This document shows, one piece after another, positions 1-7,429 of a stretch of 38,781 bases of DNA. A model generated the notes under the pieces. The model saw only the letters and a list, made by a program, of their open reading frames with translations. It had not been told where the DNA came from and ran no database searches. Source of the DNA: Oscillospiraceae bacterium (lineage in GTDB: Bacteria; Bacillota; Clostridia; Monoglobales; Monoglobaceae); assembly GCA_015068845.1 (NCBI GenBank), contig SVJR01000013.1:1-38781 (forward strand), written 5' to 3'. Within the stretch, counting starts at the first letter, position 1. Each line of letters opens with the position of its first letter. Position numbers and translations under genes: made by a program.

Positions 1-1
1 A

Positions 2-661
2 AGAGGTCTTAAAATCAATTTTTTGGGAGACAGTATTACACAGGGGGTGGGAGCGAGTTGTGAACAGACGATATACCACTCAGTTTTGAAAAAGGAAGCC
101 GATTTGGCAGTTGCAAGAAACTATGGAATAGGTGGAACAAGGTTTGCTTTGCAAAAGGGAACACTGACAAGGCCGAAAGATGACTATGTGGATGTCAATT
201 CATTTTGTGAAAGATTTGAACAAATGGATGATGATGCAGATGTTGTAGTTGTTTTTGGCGGAACAAATGATTATGGGCACGGAGATGCAGGAATAGGCAG
301 CTTTTCTGACAGAACACCGGAAACCTTTTACGGAGCTTGTCATTATTTATTTAGTGGACTCATAAAAAAATATATTGGAAAAACCATTGTGATTATGACA
401 CCGCTTCATAGAATTGGTGAAACAAAAATTCCAGAAGGAAAAGAACCCGGTGATTTTGGAACATTGAAAGAATATGTAAATATAATAAGAGAGGTTGCAG
501 AATATTATTCCATTCCTGTTTTGGATTTGTTTGCAACAAGCGGATTGCAACCTGAAATAAAAGAAATTCAGGAAAACTACATTCCTGATGGATTGCATCC
601 AAATGATAATGGAAATGCAGTAATTTCACATAAATTGAAAAAGTTTTTAGAACAACTTTAA
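2..661 (+). CDS. SGNH/GDSL-type esterase or lipase, 5' end outside the window
   Basis: The reading frame is open from base 2, so the N-terminus is cut by the window edge. A TTG at 23 lies inside the first conserved block and is not a likely start. The fragment (219 residues) begins with the block I motif FLGDSITQG carrying the nucleophile Ser. FGGTNDYGHG supplies the Gly/Asn oxyanion residues, and DGLHPNDNG near the C-terminus gives the Asp-x-x-His pair. This is the complete catalytic set of the SGNH hydrolase family (hydrolysis of acyl esters, often on carbohydrates or lipids). The substrate cannot be read from the sequence. No signal peptide is visible, but the true N-terminus is missing. 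Codon choice is AT-richer than in the genes from 1041 onward, which suggests a different history. Confidence 0.85.
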   Translation, partial: RGLKINFLGDSITQGVGASCEQTIYHSVLKKEADLAVARNYGIGGTRFALQKGTLTRPKDDYVDVNSFCERFEQMDDDADVVVVFGGTNDYGHGDAGIGSFSDRTPETFYGACHYLFSGLIKKYIGKTIVIMTPLHRIGETKIPEGKEPGDFGTLKEYVNIIREVAEYYSIPVLDLFATSGLQPEIKEIQENYIPDGLHPNDNGNAVISHKLKKFLEQL

Positions 662-687
662 TAAATGGTTTTTGGTTAAAGGGTAAA

Positions 688-707
688 AAGGTTTGCATCT
701 AAACCTT
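688..707 (+). other. Small hairpin after the GDSL hydrolase
   Basis: A perfect 7-bp inverted repeat (AAGGTTT, loop GCATCT, AAACCTT) lies 27 bases after the hydrolase stop. It is followed by ATATGTCG rather than a T-tract, so it is at best a weak terminator. The loop word GCATCTAAA recurs at 734-742 (GGCATCTAAA). Confidence 0.3.
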
Positions 708-730
708 ATATGTCGCAATTACTAAAAAGA

Positions 731-760
731 TTGGCATCTAAATTATACAGTCTTTATATA
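731..760 (+). promoter_or_regulatory. Candidate promoter with a palindromic operator over the -10
   Basis: TTGGCA (731-736) stands 17-18 bases before TTATAT/TATATA (754-760). A perfect 20-base palindrome, CAGTCTTTATATAAAGACTG (748-767), is centred on the -10. That position is typical of a repressor operator. It would drive the 49-codon gene at 843. The promoter is inferred from spacing and composition only. Confidence 0.4.
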
Positions 761-842
761 AAGACTGCCAAAAGAGTAGAGAAGAGAAAACCTTCGAGTC
801 AAAGCCTTAGATAAAACGGAGTTAAAAAAGGAGGATAATTAT

Positions 843-992
843 ATGGGTAGAGCAATTTTAGCATCGTTTGTCACATTAGTAGTTGGATTATTGACGATGA
901 GTATATTTACAGGAGCTTTTGAAGTTGGCATTGTTGTCGCTATTGCTGTTATGGGAGCTTTTATTATTTATTTTAATGAGAAAAAGAAATAG
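843..992 (+). CDS. 49-residue hydrophobic membrane peptide, function unknown
   Basis: A short gene of 50 codons with a textbook ribosome binding site (AAGGAGG at about 830-836) at normal distance from ATG. The peptide starts MGRAILASFV, is hydrophobic almost throughout, and ends YFNEKKK. It contains two likely transmembrane segments (about residues 4-20 and 25-43) with a short Gly/Glu-containing turn, and the terminal Lys cluster suggests a cytosolic C-terminus. It resembles small YtxH- or toxin-sized membrane peptides in general form, but I do not recognise a family. It is preceded by a palindrome-covered promoter candidate and lies in the AT-rich left strip. Being a real gene is supported by the RBS and the coherent hydrophobic pattern, not by homology. 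Confidence 0.6.
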   Translation: MGRAILASFVTLVVGLLTMSIFTGAFEVGIVVAIAVMGAFIIYFNEKKK

Positions 993-1040
993 AAATTTTT
1001 TGCAAACAAGAAAATTCAAGTATAAAAAAGGATTGAACTT

Positions 1041-2891
1041 ATGAAAAGCTTTGAATCAAAATTTGAAGTGTGCCTTAAAAAGGTTCAAAAACCGGCACGC
1101 TATATAGGCAACGAATTTAACAGCGTACACAAGGAGAATTTTTCTGACCTTGTGTCGTTTGCGTTCTGTTTCCCTGATGTTTACGAGGTGGGGATGTCGC
1201 ATCTCGGCATGAAAATTCTGTACCATATGATGAACGAACGCACAGACACCGTGTGCGAAAGAGTTTTTGCACCCTGGGTGGATATGGAGGAAGAACTGCG
1301 GAAAAATGATATTCCGCTACTTTCTCTTGAAAGCCATATTCCGGTATCTGAATTTGATATCGTGGGCTTTACCCTTCAGTATGAAATGAGCTATTCCAAT
1401 GTGATAAATATGCTTGATTTAGCCGGAATTCCGCTTAAATCCGCAGACCGCGGCGAAGATGATGCCTTTGTATGTGCAGGCGGTCCTTGTGCTTATAACG
1501 GCGAACCCCTTGCCGATGTGGTGGACTTCTTTATCTTAGGCGAGGGCGAGGAGGTAAATAACGAAATCCTCGATGCCTATAAGGAATGGAAAAACGAAAA
1601 CGGTTCAAGGCTCAACTTTCTTGTGAAGATTTCTGCAATTGAGGGCGTCTATGTCCCTGCGTTCTACGATGTGGAATACAACAGCGATTGCACGGTTAAA
1701 TCAATAAAGCCAAACCGCGACGGTGTGCCCGAAATGGTGAAAAAACGCATAATCAAACACCTCGACGATGCGTATGTACTGGATAAAATGATTGTTCCGT
1801 TTATGGATATTGTTCACGACCGTATGACTCTTGAAATCTTCCGTGGCTGTATTCGCGGCTGCCGTTTCTGTCAGGCGGGATATCTTTACCGCCCCGTAAG
1901 GGAGCATTCAACAGAAAAGCTTCTTGATATTGCCCAAAAGCTGATTGACAGCACCGGTTATGAGGAAATGTCCCTCTCGTCACTGAGTACAAGTGACTTT
2001 ACCTGCCTGCACCAGCTTATCGACGGACTTCTGGAAAAAACGATTGATAAAAGGATTAACCTTTCGCTTCCGTCGCTCCGTGTAGATAACTTCTCAATGG
2101 AATTGATGGAAAAGGTGCAGACCGTTAAAAAGAGCGGACTTACTTTCGCTCCTGAGGCAGGTACTCAAAGACTCCGTGATGTTATTAATAAAAATGTTCT
2201 TGAAGAGGATTTGCTCAGAACTTCCCGCATTGCCTTTGAGGGCGGATATAACAGAATTAAGCTTTACTTTATGATTGGTCTCCCGACCGAAATGGAGGAG
2301 GATGTAAAGGGTATTGCTGAGCTTGCACAAAAGGTAATTGATGTGTTCTATTCAATTCCCAAGGAAGTCCGCAAAGGCCGCTCTGTAACCGTTACGGTCA
2401 GTACCTCGTCCTTTGTTCCAAAGCCTTTCACACCTTTCCAGTGGGAGCCGCAGAACAGAATTGAAACCCTGATTGAAAAGCAGAAGCTTCTGAAAGATAG
2501 TATAAAAACAAAAAGCATCTCGTATAACTGGCACCAAAGCCATGTAAGCTTTTTGGAGGCGGTGTTTGCCAAAGGTGACAGACGCCTTGCCGATGTGCTG
2601 ATTGCGGCACAGAAGAAGGGATGTAAGTTCGACGGATGGGACGAGCATTTTGATTACGAAAAATGGCTTGAAGCATTCCGTGATTGCGGTGTTGACCCCG
2701 AATTCTATGCATATCGTAAAATTGACCATAACGAGGTTCTTCCTTGGGACCACATTGATATTGGTGTAAAAAAGGAATATTTAATGAAAGAACACGACCG
2801 TGCGTATGAGGGCGTAACAACCCCGTCCTGTCGTGAAAAATGTATGGGCTGCGGTGCGGCAAGCTTTGGAGGAGGTGTGTGCTTTGAGTAA
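1041..2891 (+). CDS. Radical SAM protein with B12-binding-like N-domain (TIGR03960 family)
   Basis: 616 residues, the usual length for this family. Residues about 1-230 form the cobalamin-binding-like Rossmann region found at the front of many B12-radical SAM proteins, with Gly-rich CAGGPCAYNGEPLADVVDFF. The radical SAM core follows, with the [4Fe-4S] ligand motif FRGCIRGCRFCQAG (Cys270, Cys274, Cys277). The C-terminus carries a Cys-rich tail (CREKCMGCGAASFGGGVC). In Clostridia this gene is regularly followed by a DUF2344 partner (as here, with an 8-base overlap) and then by the rplU region, which suggests a role linked to tRNA or ribosome modification. The exact reaction is not established. 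The start ATG has AAGGA upstream. Confidence 0.88.
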   Translation: MKSFESKFEVCLKKVQKPARYIGNEFNSVHKENFSDLVSFAFCFPDVYEVGMSHLGMKILYHMMNERTDTVCERVFAPWVDMEEELRKNDIPLLSLESHIPVSEFDIVGFTLQYEMSYSNVINMLDLAGIPLKSADRGEDDAFVCAGGPCAYNGEPLADVVDFFILGEGEEVNNEILDAYKEWKNENGSRLNFLVKISAIEGVYVPAFYDVEYNSDCTVKSIKPNRDGVPEMVKKRIIKHLDDAYVLDKMIVPFMDIVHDRMTLEIFRGCIRGCRFCQAGYLYRPVREHSTEKLLDIAQKLIDSTGYEEMSLSSLSTSDFTCLHQLIDGLLEKTIDKRINLSLPSLRVDNFSMELMEKVQTVKKSGLTFAPEAGTQRLRDVINKNVLEEDLLRTSRIAFEGGYNRIKLYFMIGLPTEMEEDVKGIAELAQKVIDVFYSIPKEVRKGRSVTVTVSTSSFVPKPFTPFQWEPQNRIETLIEKQKLLKDSIKTKSISYNWHQSHVSFLEAVFAKGDRRLADVLIAAQKKGCKFDGWDEHFDYEKWLEAFRDCGVDPEFYAYRKIDHNEVLPWDHIDIGVKKEYLMKEHDRAYEGVTTPSCREKCMGCGAASFGGGVCFE

Positions 2892-3549
2892 AATCCGACT
2901 TAAATTCTCAAAAACCGGAATGGGTAAGTATATTTCGCACCTTGACCTTTTGCGGACATTCACCCGTGCAATTCACCGTGCAGGTTTACCTGTAAGATAC
3001 AGTCAGGGCTTCAATCCTCATCAGCTTATTACATTTTCGTTGCCTTTGGCATTGGGGGTAACAAGTGAGACGGAGTTTGTTGATATTGACTTTGAGGATG
3101 GAACAGATAAATGCGAGGTTGTGGAAAAGCTAAACAGCAATCTTCCGCCGGATATAAGAATCCTCAAAGCCTCTGTTCCCGAGTGCAAGGCGAATGACAT
3201 TGTTTCGGCAAGATATACAGTAACTTTGGGTTTGCTTAAAGCGGTTTCAAAAGATAAGTTGCAGGAATTTTTTGATAAGGCAGATATTCCGGCAGTTAAA
3301 AAGACCAAGCGCGGCGAAAAGGAAATAAATCTGCGTGAATACATTAAATCTTATGAACTGAAAAGCTTAAACGAAAAAGAGACAGAATTTGAAGTTATAC
3401 TTTCTGCAGGCGGCGAGTCAAACATAAAGCCCGATATTGTTGTGGCAAAGCTTTGTGAGTTTTTGGGCGACAGTGCAGATGAAAGCGTAGAAATCCACAG
3501 AACGGAGATTTTTTACACAAAGGGTGAAACTGTGGAAACTTTTTGCTGA
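2884..3549 (+). CDS. Radical SAM-associated DUF2344 protein (TIGR03936 family)
   Basis: 221 residues from a TTG start at 2884, which overlaps the stop of the radical SAM gene (TTGAGTAA) and is preceded by GGAGGAGGTG. A longer frame from 2833 would lie wholly inside the upstream gene and is less likely. The N-terminal block IRLKFSKTGMGKYISHLDLL, then RAIHRAGLPVRYSQGFNPH, is diagnostic of DUF2344. In some bacteria this domain is fused to the radical SAM protein. Here it is a separate, translationally coupled gene. The partner role is known only by association. The protein is probably cytosolic, with no signal or membrane segment. Confidence 0.85.
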   Translation: MSKIRLKFSKTGMGKYISHLDLLRTFTRAIHRAGLPVRYSQGFNPHQLITFSLPLALGVTSETEFVDIDFEDGTDKCEVVEKLNSNLPPDIRILKASVPECKANDIVSARYTVTLGLLKAVSKDKLQEFFDKADIPAVKKTKRGEKEINLREYIKSYELKSLNEKETEFEVILSAGGESNIKPDIVVAKLCEFLGDSADESVEIHRTEIFYTKGETVETFC

Positions 3550-3578
3550 TTTTTTGCATAAAAAATATAAAATTTATA

Positions 3579-3607
3579 TTGACAAGCGTATTGATTTGTG
3601 GTATTAT
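3579..3607 (+). promoter_or_regulatory. Strong vegetative promoter of rplU
   Basis: Consensus -35 TTGACA (3579-3584), exact 17-base spacer, -10 TATTAT (3602-3607). It lies in the only gap between the DUF2344 gene and rplU and leaves a leader of about 85 bases. Confidence 0.85.
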
Positions 3608-3610
3608 ATT

Positions 3611-3690
3611 GCAGTAACCGCGCGAGAAGGGTTAAAAAGTCCGGTATATCCGGCACCTCATTTGGCGAGTCTTGGGTAATAGGAGGGATT
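3611..3690 (+). ncRNA. Structured 5' leader of rplU, candidate ribosomal protein L21 leader
   Basis: The stretch between the promoter and the rplU RBS contains two hairpins, TAACC (3615-3619) with GGTTA (3629-3633), and CCGG-TATAT-CCGG (about 3641-3653). A conserved-looking GGCGAGTCTTGGG follows, just before the RBS AGGAGGG. Autogenous L21 leaders are known in Firmicutes in exactly this position. I recognise the layout and the 3' motif but have not aligned it to the Rfam model. Confidence 0.5.
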
Positions 3691-3697
3691 ACGAATT

Positions 3698-4009
3698 ATG
3701 TACGCAATTATCGAAACAGGCGGAAAACAGTACAAGGTTTCAGAAGGCGATGTTGTTTTCGTTGAGAAGCTTGATGTTGAAGCAGGTGCAGCAGTTACAA
3801 TCGACAAGGTATTGGTTGTAGCAAACGGTGACGATATCAAGGTTGGTGCTCCTTACGTTGAGGGCGCAACTGTTGAAGCTTCTGCTGTTAAGAATGGCAA
3901 GGAGAAGAAGATTATCGTTTACAAGTACAAGGCAAAGAAGGGCTACCACAAAAAGCAGGGCCACAGACAGCCTTACACAAAGCTTGAAATCACTAAGATT
4001 AATGGCTAA
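3698..4009 (+). CDS. rplU: 50S ribosomal protein L21
   Basis: 103 residues, the standard length. It begins [18 protein letters not shown] and ends with the basic [20 protein letters not shown], both hallmarks of L21, which binds 23S rRNA in the large subunit. The RBS AGGAGGG sits 10 bases upstream. It is the first gene of the rplU-rpmA unit and is probably controlled by the structured leader. The gene that normally follows in Firmicutes, the L27-processing protease prp, is absent; only 44 bases separate rplU from rpmA. Confidence 0.97.
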   Translation: MYAIIETGGKQYKVSEGDVVFVEKLDVEAGAAVTIDKVLVVANGDDIKVGAPYVEGATVEASAVKNGKEKKIIVYKYKAKKGYHKKQGHRQPYTKLEITKING

Positions 4010-4053
4010 AATTTACTTTTAATATTCGATTTTTTCTAAGAGAGGTGAATATA

Positions 4054-4314
4054 ATGGCTCATAAGAAAGGTGTCGGCAGTACTAAAAACGGCAGAGACTC
4101 TGAGTCCAAACGCTTAGGCGCCAAGAAGGGTGACGGTCAGCACGTTCTGGCAGGTAACATCCTTGTTAGACAGCGCGGAACAAAGATTTACCCCGGAATC
4201 AATGTGGGCAAGGGTAGCGATGATACTCTGTTTGCTTTGGTAAACGGTCAGGTTAAGTTCGAACGCAAGGGTAAGGATAAGAAGCAGGTTTCTGTTTACG
4301 AAATCGTTCAGTAA
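4054..4314 (+). CDS. rpmA: 50S ribosomal protein L27, without cleavable N-terminal extension
   Basis: 86 residues starting [19 protein letters not shown], at ATG 4054 behind GAGAGGTGA. An in-frame ATG at 4045 would add MNI but lacks a Shine-Dalgarno site. L27 reaches the peptidyl transferase centre with its N-terminal tail. In most Firmicutes the tail is masked by an extension ending in ...LQFFA that the protease Prp removes. Here the protein starts directly with the mature-type tail, as in Gram-negative L27, and no prp gene is adjacent. The body ([17 protein letters not shown], then [16 protein letters not shown]) is typical. Confidence 0.96.
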   Translation: MAHKKGVGSTKNGRDSESKRLGAKKGDGQHVLAGNILVRQRGTKIYPGINVGKGSDDTLFALVNGQVKFERKGKDKKQVSVYEIVQ

Positions 4315-4332
4315 TTAAAGCCGAATAAAAAC

Positions 4333-4362
4333 AGTGCACGCCAAAACAGCGTGCACTTTGTT
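4333..4362 (+). terminator. Intrinsic terminator after rpmA
   Basis: 9-bp stem AGTGCACGC / GCGTGCACT with loop CAAAACA (4333-4357), followed by TTGTTCT. It separates rpmA from obgE, so obgE may depend on read-through or its own weak promoter. Confidence 0.75.
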
Positions 4363-4400
4363 CTATTTAAAAAAGTTCCTTGACGAAAGGAGGAAATTCC

Positions 4401-5672
4401 GTGTTTAAGGATACATCAAAGATATTTATACAGGCGGGTAAGGGCGGCGACGGTGCTGTTACCTTCCACCGTGAAAAATATGTTGCGGCAGGCGGCCCCG
4501 ACGGTGGCGACGGCGGCAACGGCGGCAATGTTGTTGCAGTTGCGGACAAGGATGTCAGCACTCTGCTTGATTTTCGTTACAAGAAAAAATATGTTGCGCA
4601 GGACGGCGGAAATGGCCGTGACGGCAGACGCAGCGGCAAAAACGGCGAGGACCTGTTGATTAAGTTTCCCTGTGGTACAGTTATCCGCGATTCCGAGACG
4701 GGCAAGGTAATCTGTGACCTCAAAAATGACGGTGACAAATTTATCATTGCCAAAGGCGGCAGCGGCGGCTGGGGTAACTCCCACTTTGCAACCGCAACCC
4801 GTCAGACTCCTAAATTTGCAAAATCCGGACTCCCCGGTGATGAGCGTGAAATAACTCTTGAACTCAAGCTGATTGCAGATGTCGGACTTTTGGGATTCCC
4901 TAATGTAGGTAAATCCACATTCCTGTCGGTGGTAAGCGACGCAAGACCCAAAATCGCAAACTACCACTTTACCACTCTCGTTCCCAATCTTGGTGTTGTG
5001 AAGGTTGGCGAGGGTAACTCCTTTGTAATTGCCGATATTCCGGGCATTATCGAAGGTGCGCATGAGGGTGTGGGCCTTGGCCACGACTTTCTGCGTCATG
5101 TGGAAAGAACCCGTGTTCTTTTACACTTTGTAGATGTTTCAGGCTGCGAGGGCAGAGACCCCGTTGAGGATGTTCATATTATCAATAATGAATTGGTGAA
5201 GTATAGCGAAAAGCTTGCCGAAAAGCCCCAGATTATCATTGCAAATAAAATGGATATTCCGTCTTTTGCCGAGAACTATGAAAAGTTCAAAGCGACGATG
5301 GAGGACGAGGGATATACCGTTATGGCAATTTCAGCGGCAGCGCATATGGGAATTCAGGATGTCATCAACTACACATCAAGACTTCTCGCTCAGCTCCCTG
5401 AGGATGAGGATGACGATTACGATTATCTTGACCTCGACGAGGAACGCAAGGACGACAGCATCGAAATTACGGTTGAGGACGGCGTATATATCGTTGAAGG
5501 TATGTATGTTCGTAAAATCGTTGGTTCAACCAATTTTGATGACTACGAATCCCTGCAGTACTTCCAGCGTGCTCTCCGCAAATCCGGCATAATTGATATG
5601 CTTGAAGCAAAGGGCATCAACGAAGGCGATACCGTGCATATGTACGGCGTGGAATTTGATTATATCAGATAA
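4401..5672 (+). CDS. obgE: GTPase Obg/CgtA, ribosome assembly and stress
   Basis: 423 residues from GTG 4401, placed by AAAGGAGG (4386-4393). The in-frame upstream start at 4380 would precede the RBS. Residues 1-158 are the Gly-rich Obg fold (KGGDGAVTFHREKYVAAGGP). The G domain follows with P-loop GFPNVGKS (165-172), G3 DIPGIIEGAHEGVGLG and G4 NKMD. The C-terminal OCT domain spans about 350-423 (GVYIVEGMYVRKIV, LQYFQRALRKSGI). Obg is an essential GTPase that joins 50S assembly to nutrient state and, in Bacillus, to sporulation onset. An acidic linker EDEDDDYDYLDLDEE joins G and OCT domains. The rplU-rpmA-obg order is conserved across bacteria. Confidence 0.96.
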   Translation: MFKDTSKIFIQAGKGGDGAVTFHREKYVAAGGPDGGDGGNGGNVVAVADKDVSTLLDFRYKKKYVAQDGGNGRDGRRSGKNGEDLLIKFPCGTVIRDSETGKVICDLKNDGDKFIIAKGGSGGWGNSHFATATRQTPKFAKSGLPGDEREITLELKLIADVGLLGFPNVGKSTFLSVVSDARPKIANYHFTTLVPNLGVVKVGEGNSFVIADIPGIIEGAHEGVGLGHDFLRHVERTRVLLHFVDVSGCEGRDPVEDVHIINNELVKYSEKLAEKPQIIIANKMDIPSFAENYEKFKATMEDEGYTVMAISAAAHMGIQDVINYTSRLLAQLPEDEDDDYDYLDLDEERKDDSIEITVEDGVYIVEGMYVRKIVGSTNFDDYESLQYFQRALRKSGIIDMLEAKGINEGDTVHMYGVEFDYIR

Positions 5673-5675
5673 ATG

Positions 5676-5715
5676 AAAAGACCCGTCAGAGTACAATGAC
5701 TCTGACGGGTCTTTT
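5676..5715. terminator. Bidirectional terminator between obgE and spoIVA
   Basis: A 17-bp stem (AAAAGACCCGTCAGAGT, loop ACAATG, complementary arm ending GGGTCTTTT). It has A-tract and T-tract flanks, so it can end transcription of obgE on the plus strand and spoIVA on the minus strand, which converge here. Confidence 0.92.
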
Positions 5716-5739
5716 ATATAATTTTTTTGGAGGCGAGAG

Positions 5740-7218
5740 TTAAAGAATGATACAGATGAGTCCGCCGCTGCCCTCGTTGATGATTTTTTGCAGGGTTTCC
5801 TGCATCTTCATCTGTGCGTCATCTGGCATACGGTAAAGCTTGTTGTGTAAGCCCTCGTTAACAAGCTCATGGAGTGACTTGCCGAAGATGTTGGACTCCC
5901 AGATTTTCTTCGGGTCAACCTCAAATTCGTTCAGCAGATAGTGAACAAGCTCTTCGGACTGCTTTTCTGTTCCCACAATGGGCGAAACCTCTGTTTCAAT
6001 ATCTGCCCGTATCATATGGATAGACGGTGCCGAAGCCTTAAGGCGCACGCCAAAACGACTTCCCTGTTTCACGATTTCGGGTTCTTCAAGGGTCAATTCG
6101 TCAATTGACGGTGAAACTATGCCGTAGCCCTTTTGTGAAACCTCCAAAAGAGCGGATGCAACCTTGTCGTATTTCTTCTTGATATCAGCCATTTCACGAA
6201 GAAGATGCATAAGACTTTCCTCGTTGTCAATCTTAAATCCGGTCATTTCGTCAATAATATCATAAAACAGCGATTTTGGTAAGTTTAGTGTCAGCGCAAC
6301 TGTGCCGTTTACCATATTGATGTCCGAAACGGTTACGCAATCCACACATTCATATTCGCCTAACGCCAATGAAAGTGAGTTTGCATCCGAAAGCCGTAAC
6401 GGCTCAATAATTGTCTCGGTAACAAACTTTCTAAGTCCGGATTTAAGCGGATGACCATTTTCAAGTGCATCTGCCCATTCGGGAAGTGAAATAAGAACCT
6501 CGGAAATGGGGAAGGCGAGCAGCAGATTCTTTACAATTGCGTTGATGTCGTCTGTGCAAAGCTCCATACAGTTGATTGAAAGAACCGGTACACCGTATTT
6601 TTCTTCAAGAAACTTTCGATGCTCCTCGGTGCGCTCCGAGGTGGGGTTCAGGGTGTTTAAAATTACAATGAACGGCTTTCCAAGTGCTTTGAGCTCGGAT
6701 ATTACACGTTCTTCAGCCTCGGCATAATCCTCTTTGTCAATATCGGTTATGCTGCCGTCGGTTGTGACCACGATTCCTACGGTAGAGTGCTCACATATTA
6801 CCTTGCGCGTACCTGTTTCTGCCGCTTCGGCAAAGGGGATAGGCGTATCTGACCAAGGCGTCATAACCATTCGGGGATTATCGTTTTCTATGTAGCCAAG
6901 AGCACTGTCCACAATGTAGCCTACGCAGTCGATAAGGCGTACTTTAAGTGAAAGGTTGTCTTCGAGATGGATTTCCACTGCCTCGTTGGGAATAAATTTC
7001 GGCTCGGTGGTCATAATCATTCTGCCTCCGGCACTTTGTGGAAGTTCATCCATTGCCCGTTCACGCTTGTGCTCGTTCTCGATGTTGGGTATAACCATCA
7101 TATTCATAAAGTTCTTTATGAAGGTTGATTTACCTGTTCTTACAGGCCCGACAACGCCCAGGTATAAGTCACCGCCTGTTCGCTCGGCTATGTCGCTGTA
7201 AATGTTGTATTCAAGCAT
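5740..7218 (-). CDS. spoIVA: Stage IV sporulation protein A, spore coat basement ATPase
   Basis: 492 residues, the same length as the Bacillus protein. It starts MLEYNIYSDIAERTGGD, with Walker A GPVRTGKS (residues 24-31) and the Walker B-like LIDCVGYIVDSALGY. The fully conserved MTPWSDTPIPF block and the C-terminal GGLICIIL are present. SpoIVA hydrolyses ATP to polymerise on the mother-cell face of the forespore outer membrane and is the platform for coat and cortex formation. A RBS (GGGAGGAA) precedes ATG at 7218. It is a single gene with its own SigE-like promoter and terminates against obgE. Confidence 0.97.
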   Translation of the reverse strand: MLEYNIYSDIAERTGGDLYLGVVGPVRTGKSTFIKNFMNMMVIPNIENEHKRERAMDELPQSAGGRMIMTTEPKFIPNEAVEIHLEDNLSLKVRLIDCVGYIVDSALGYIENDNPRMVMTPWSDTPIPFAEAAETGTRKVICEHSTVGIVVTTDGSITDIDKEDYAEAEERVISELKALGKPFIVILNTLNPTSERTEEHRKFLEEKYGVPVLSINCMELCTDDINAIVKNLLLAFPISEVLISLPEWADALENGHPLKSGLRKFVTETIIEPLRLSDANSLSLALGEYECVDCVTVSDINMVNGTVALTLNLPKSLFYDIIDEMTGFKIDNEESLMHLLREMADIKKKYDKVASALLEVSQKGYGIVSPSIDELTLEEPEIVKQGSRFGVRLKASAPSIHMIRADIETEVSPIVGTEKQSEELVHYLLNEFEVDPKKIWESNIFGKSLHELVNEGLHNKLYRMPDDAQMKMQETLQKIINEGSGGLICIIL

Positions 7219-7261
7219 TTTTTAGTTCCTCCCTGTTTTGTTCCATGCAAATCTTTTGGTA

Positions 7262-7290
7262 ATTAATATGCAACAAGTCCGTTAATTATG
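7262..7290 (-). promoter_or_regulatory. Candidate SigE-type (mother-cell) promoter of spoIVA
   Basis: Read on the minus strand, ATA (inside CATAATTAAC) is followed after 16 bases by CATATTAAT, which matches the SigE -35 ATA and -10 CATAnnnT pattern. It would give a short leader of about 36 bases to the spoIVA ATG. SigE control of spoIVA is known in Bacillus; here it is inferred. Confidence 0.4.
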
Positions 7291-7363
7291 TTCATTATTT
7301 TCGGACGGGAATTAAGTGTTTGAAAATCGGTCAAAATAACAAATAAACAATCTGTAAACCGCA

Positions 7364-7392
7364 TTGACAAATAAAAATCAATGTGGTAAATT
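7364..7392 (+). promoter_or_regulatory. Promoter of the HAD / lipid kinase / hydF operon
   Basis: TTGACA (7364-7369), 17-base spacer, TAAATT (7387-7392), 37 bases before the HAD gene start. It is divergent from the spoIVA promoter. Confidence 0.7.
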
Positions 7393-7429
7393 TAAACTAT
7401 AGCATAAACGGATTTTTCAGGAGGCAGAT

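Noticed and set aside
4416-5099. 227-codon frame on the minus strand inside obgE
   Set aside because: A mirror frame of the Gly-rich Obg gene, with low-complexity Ala/Val runs and no RBS.
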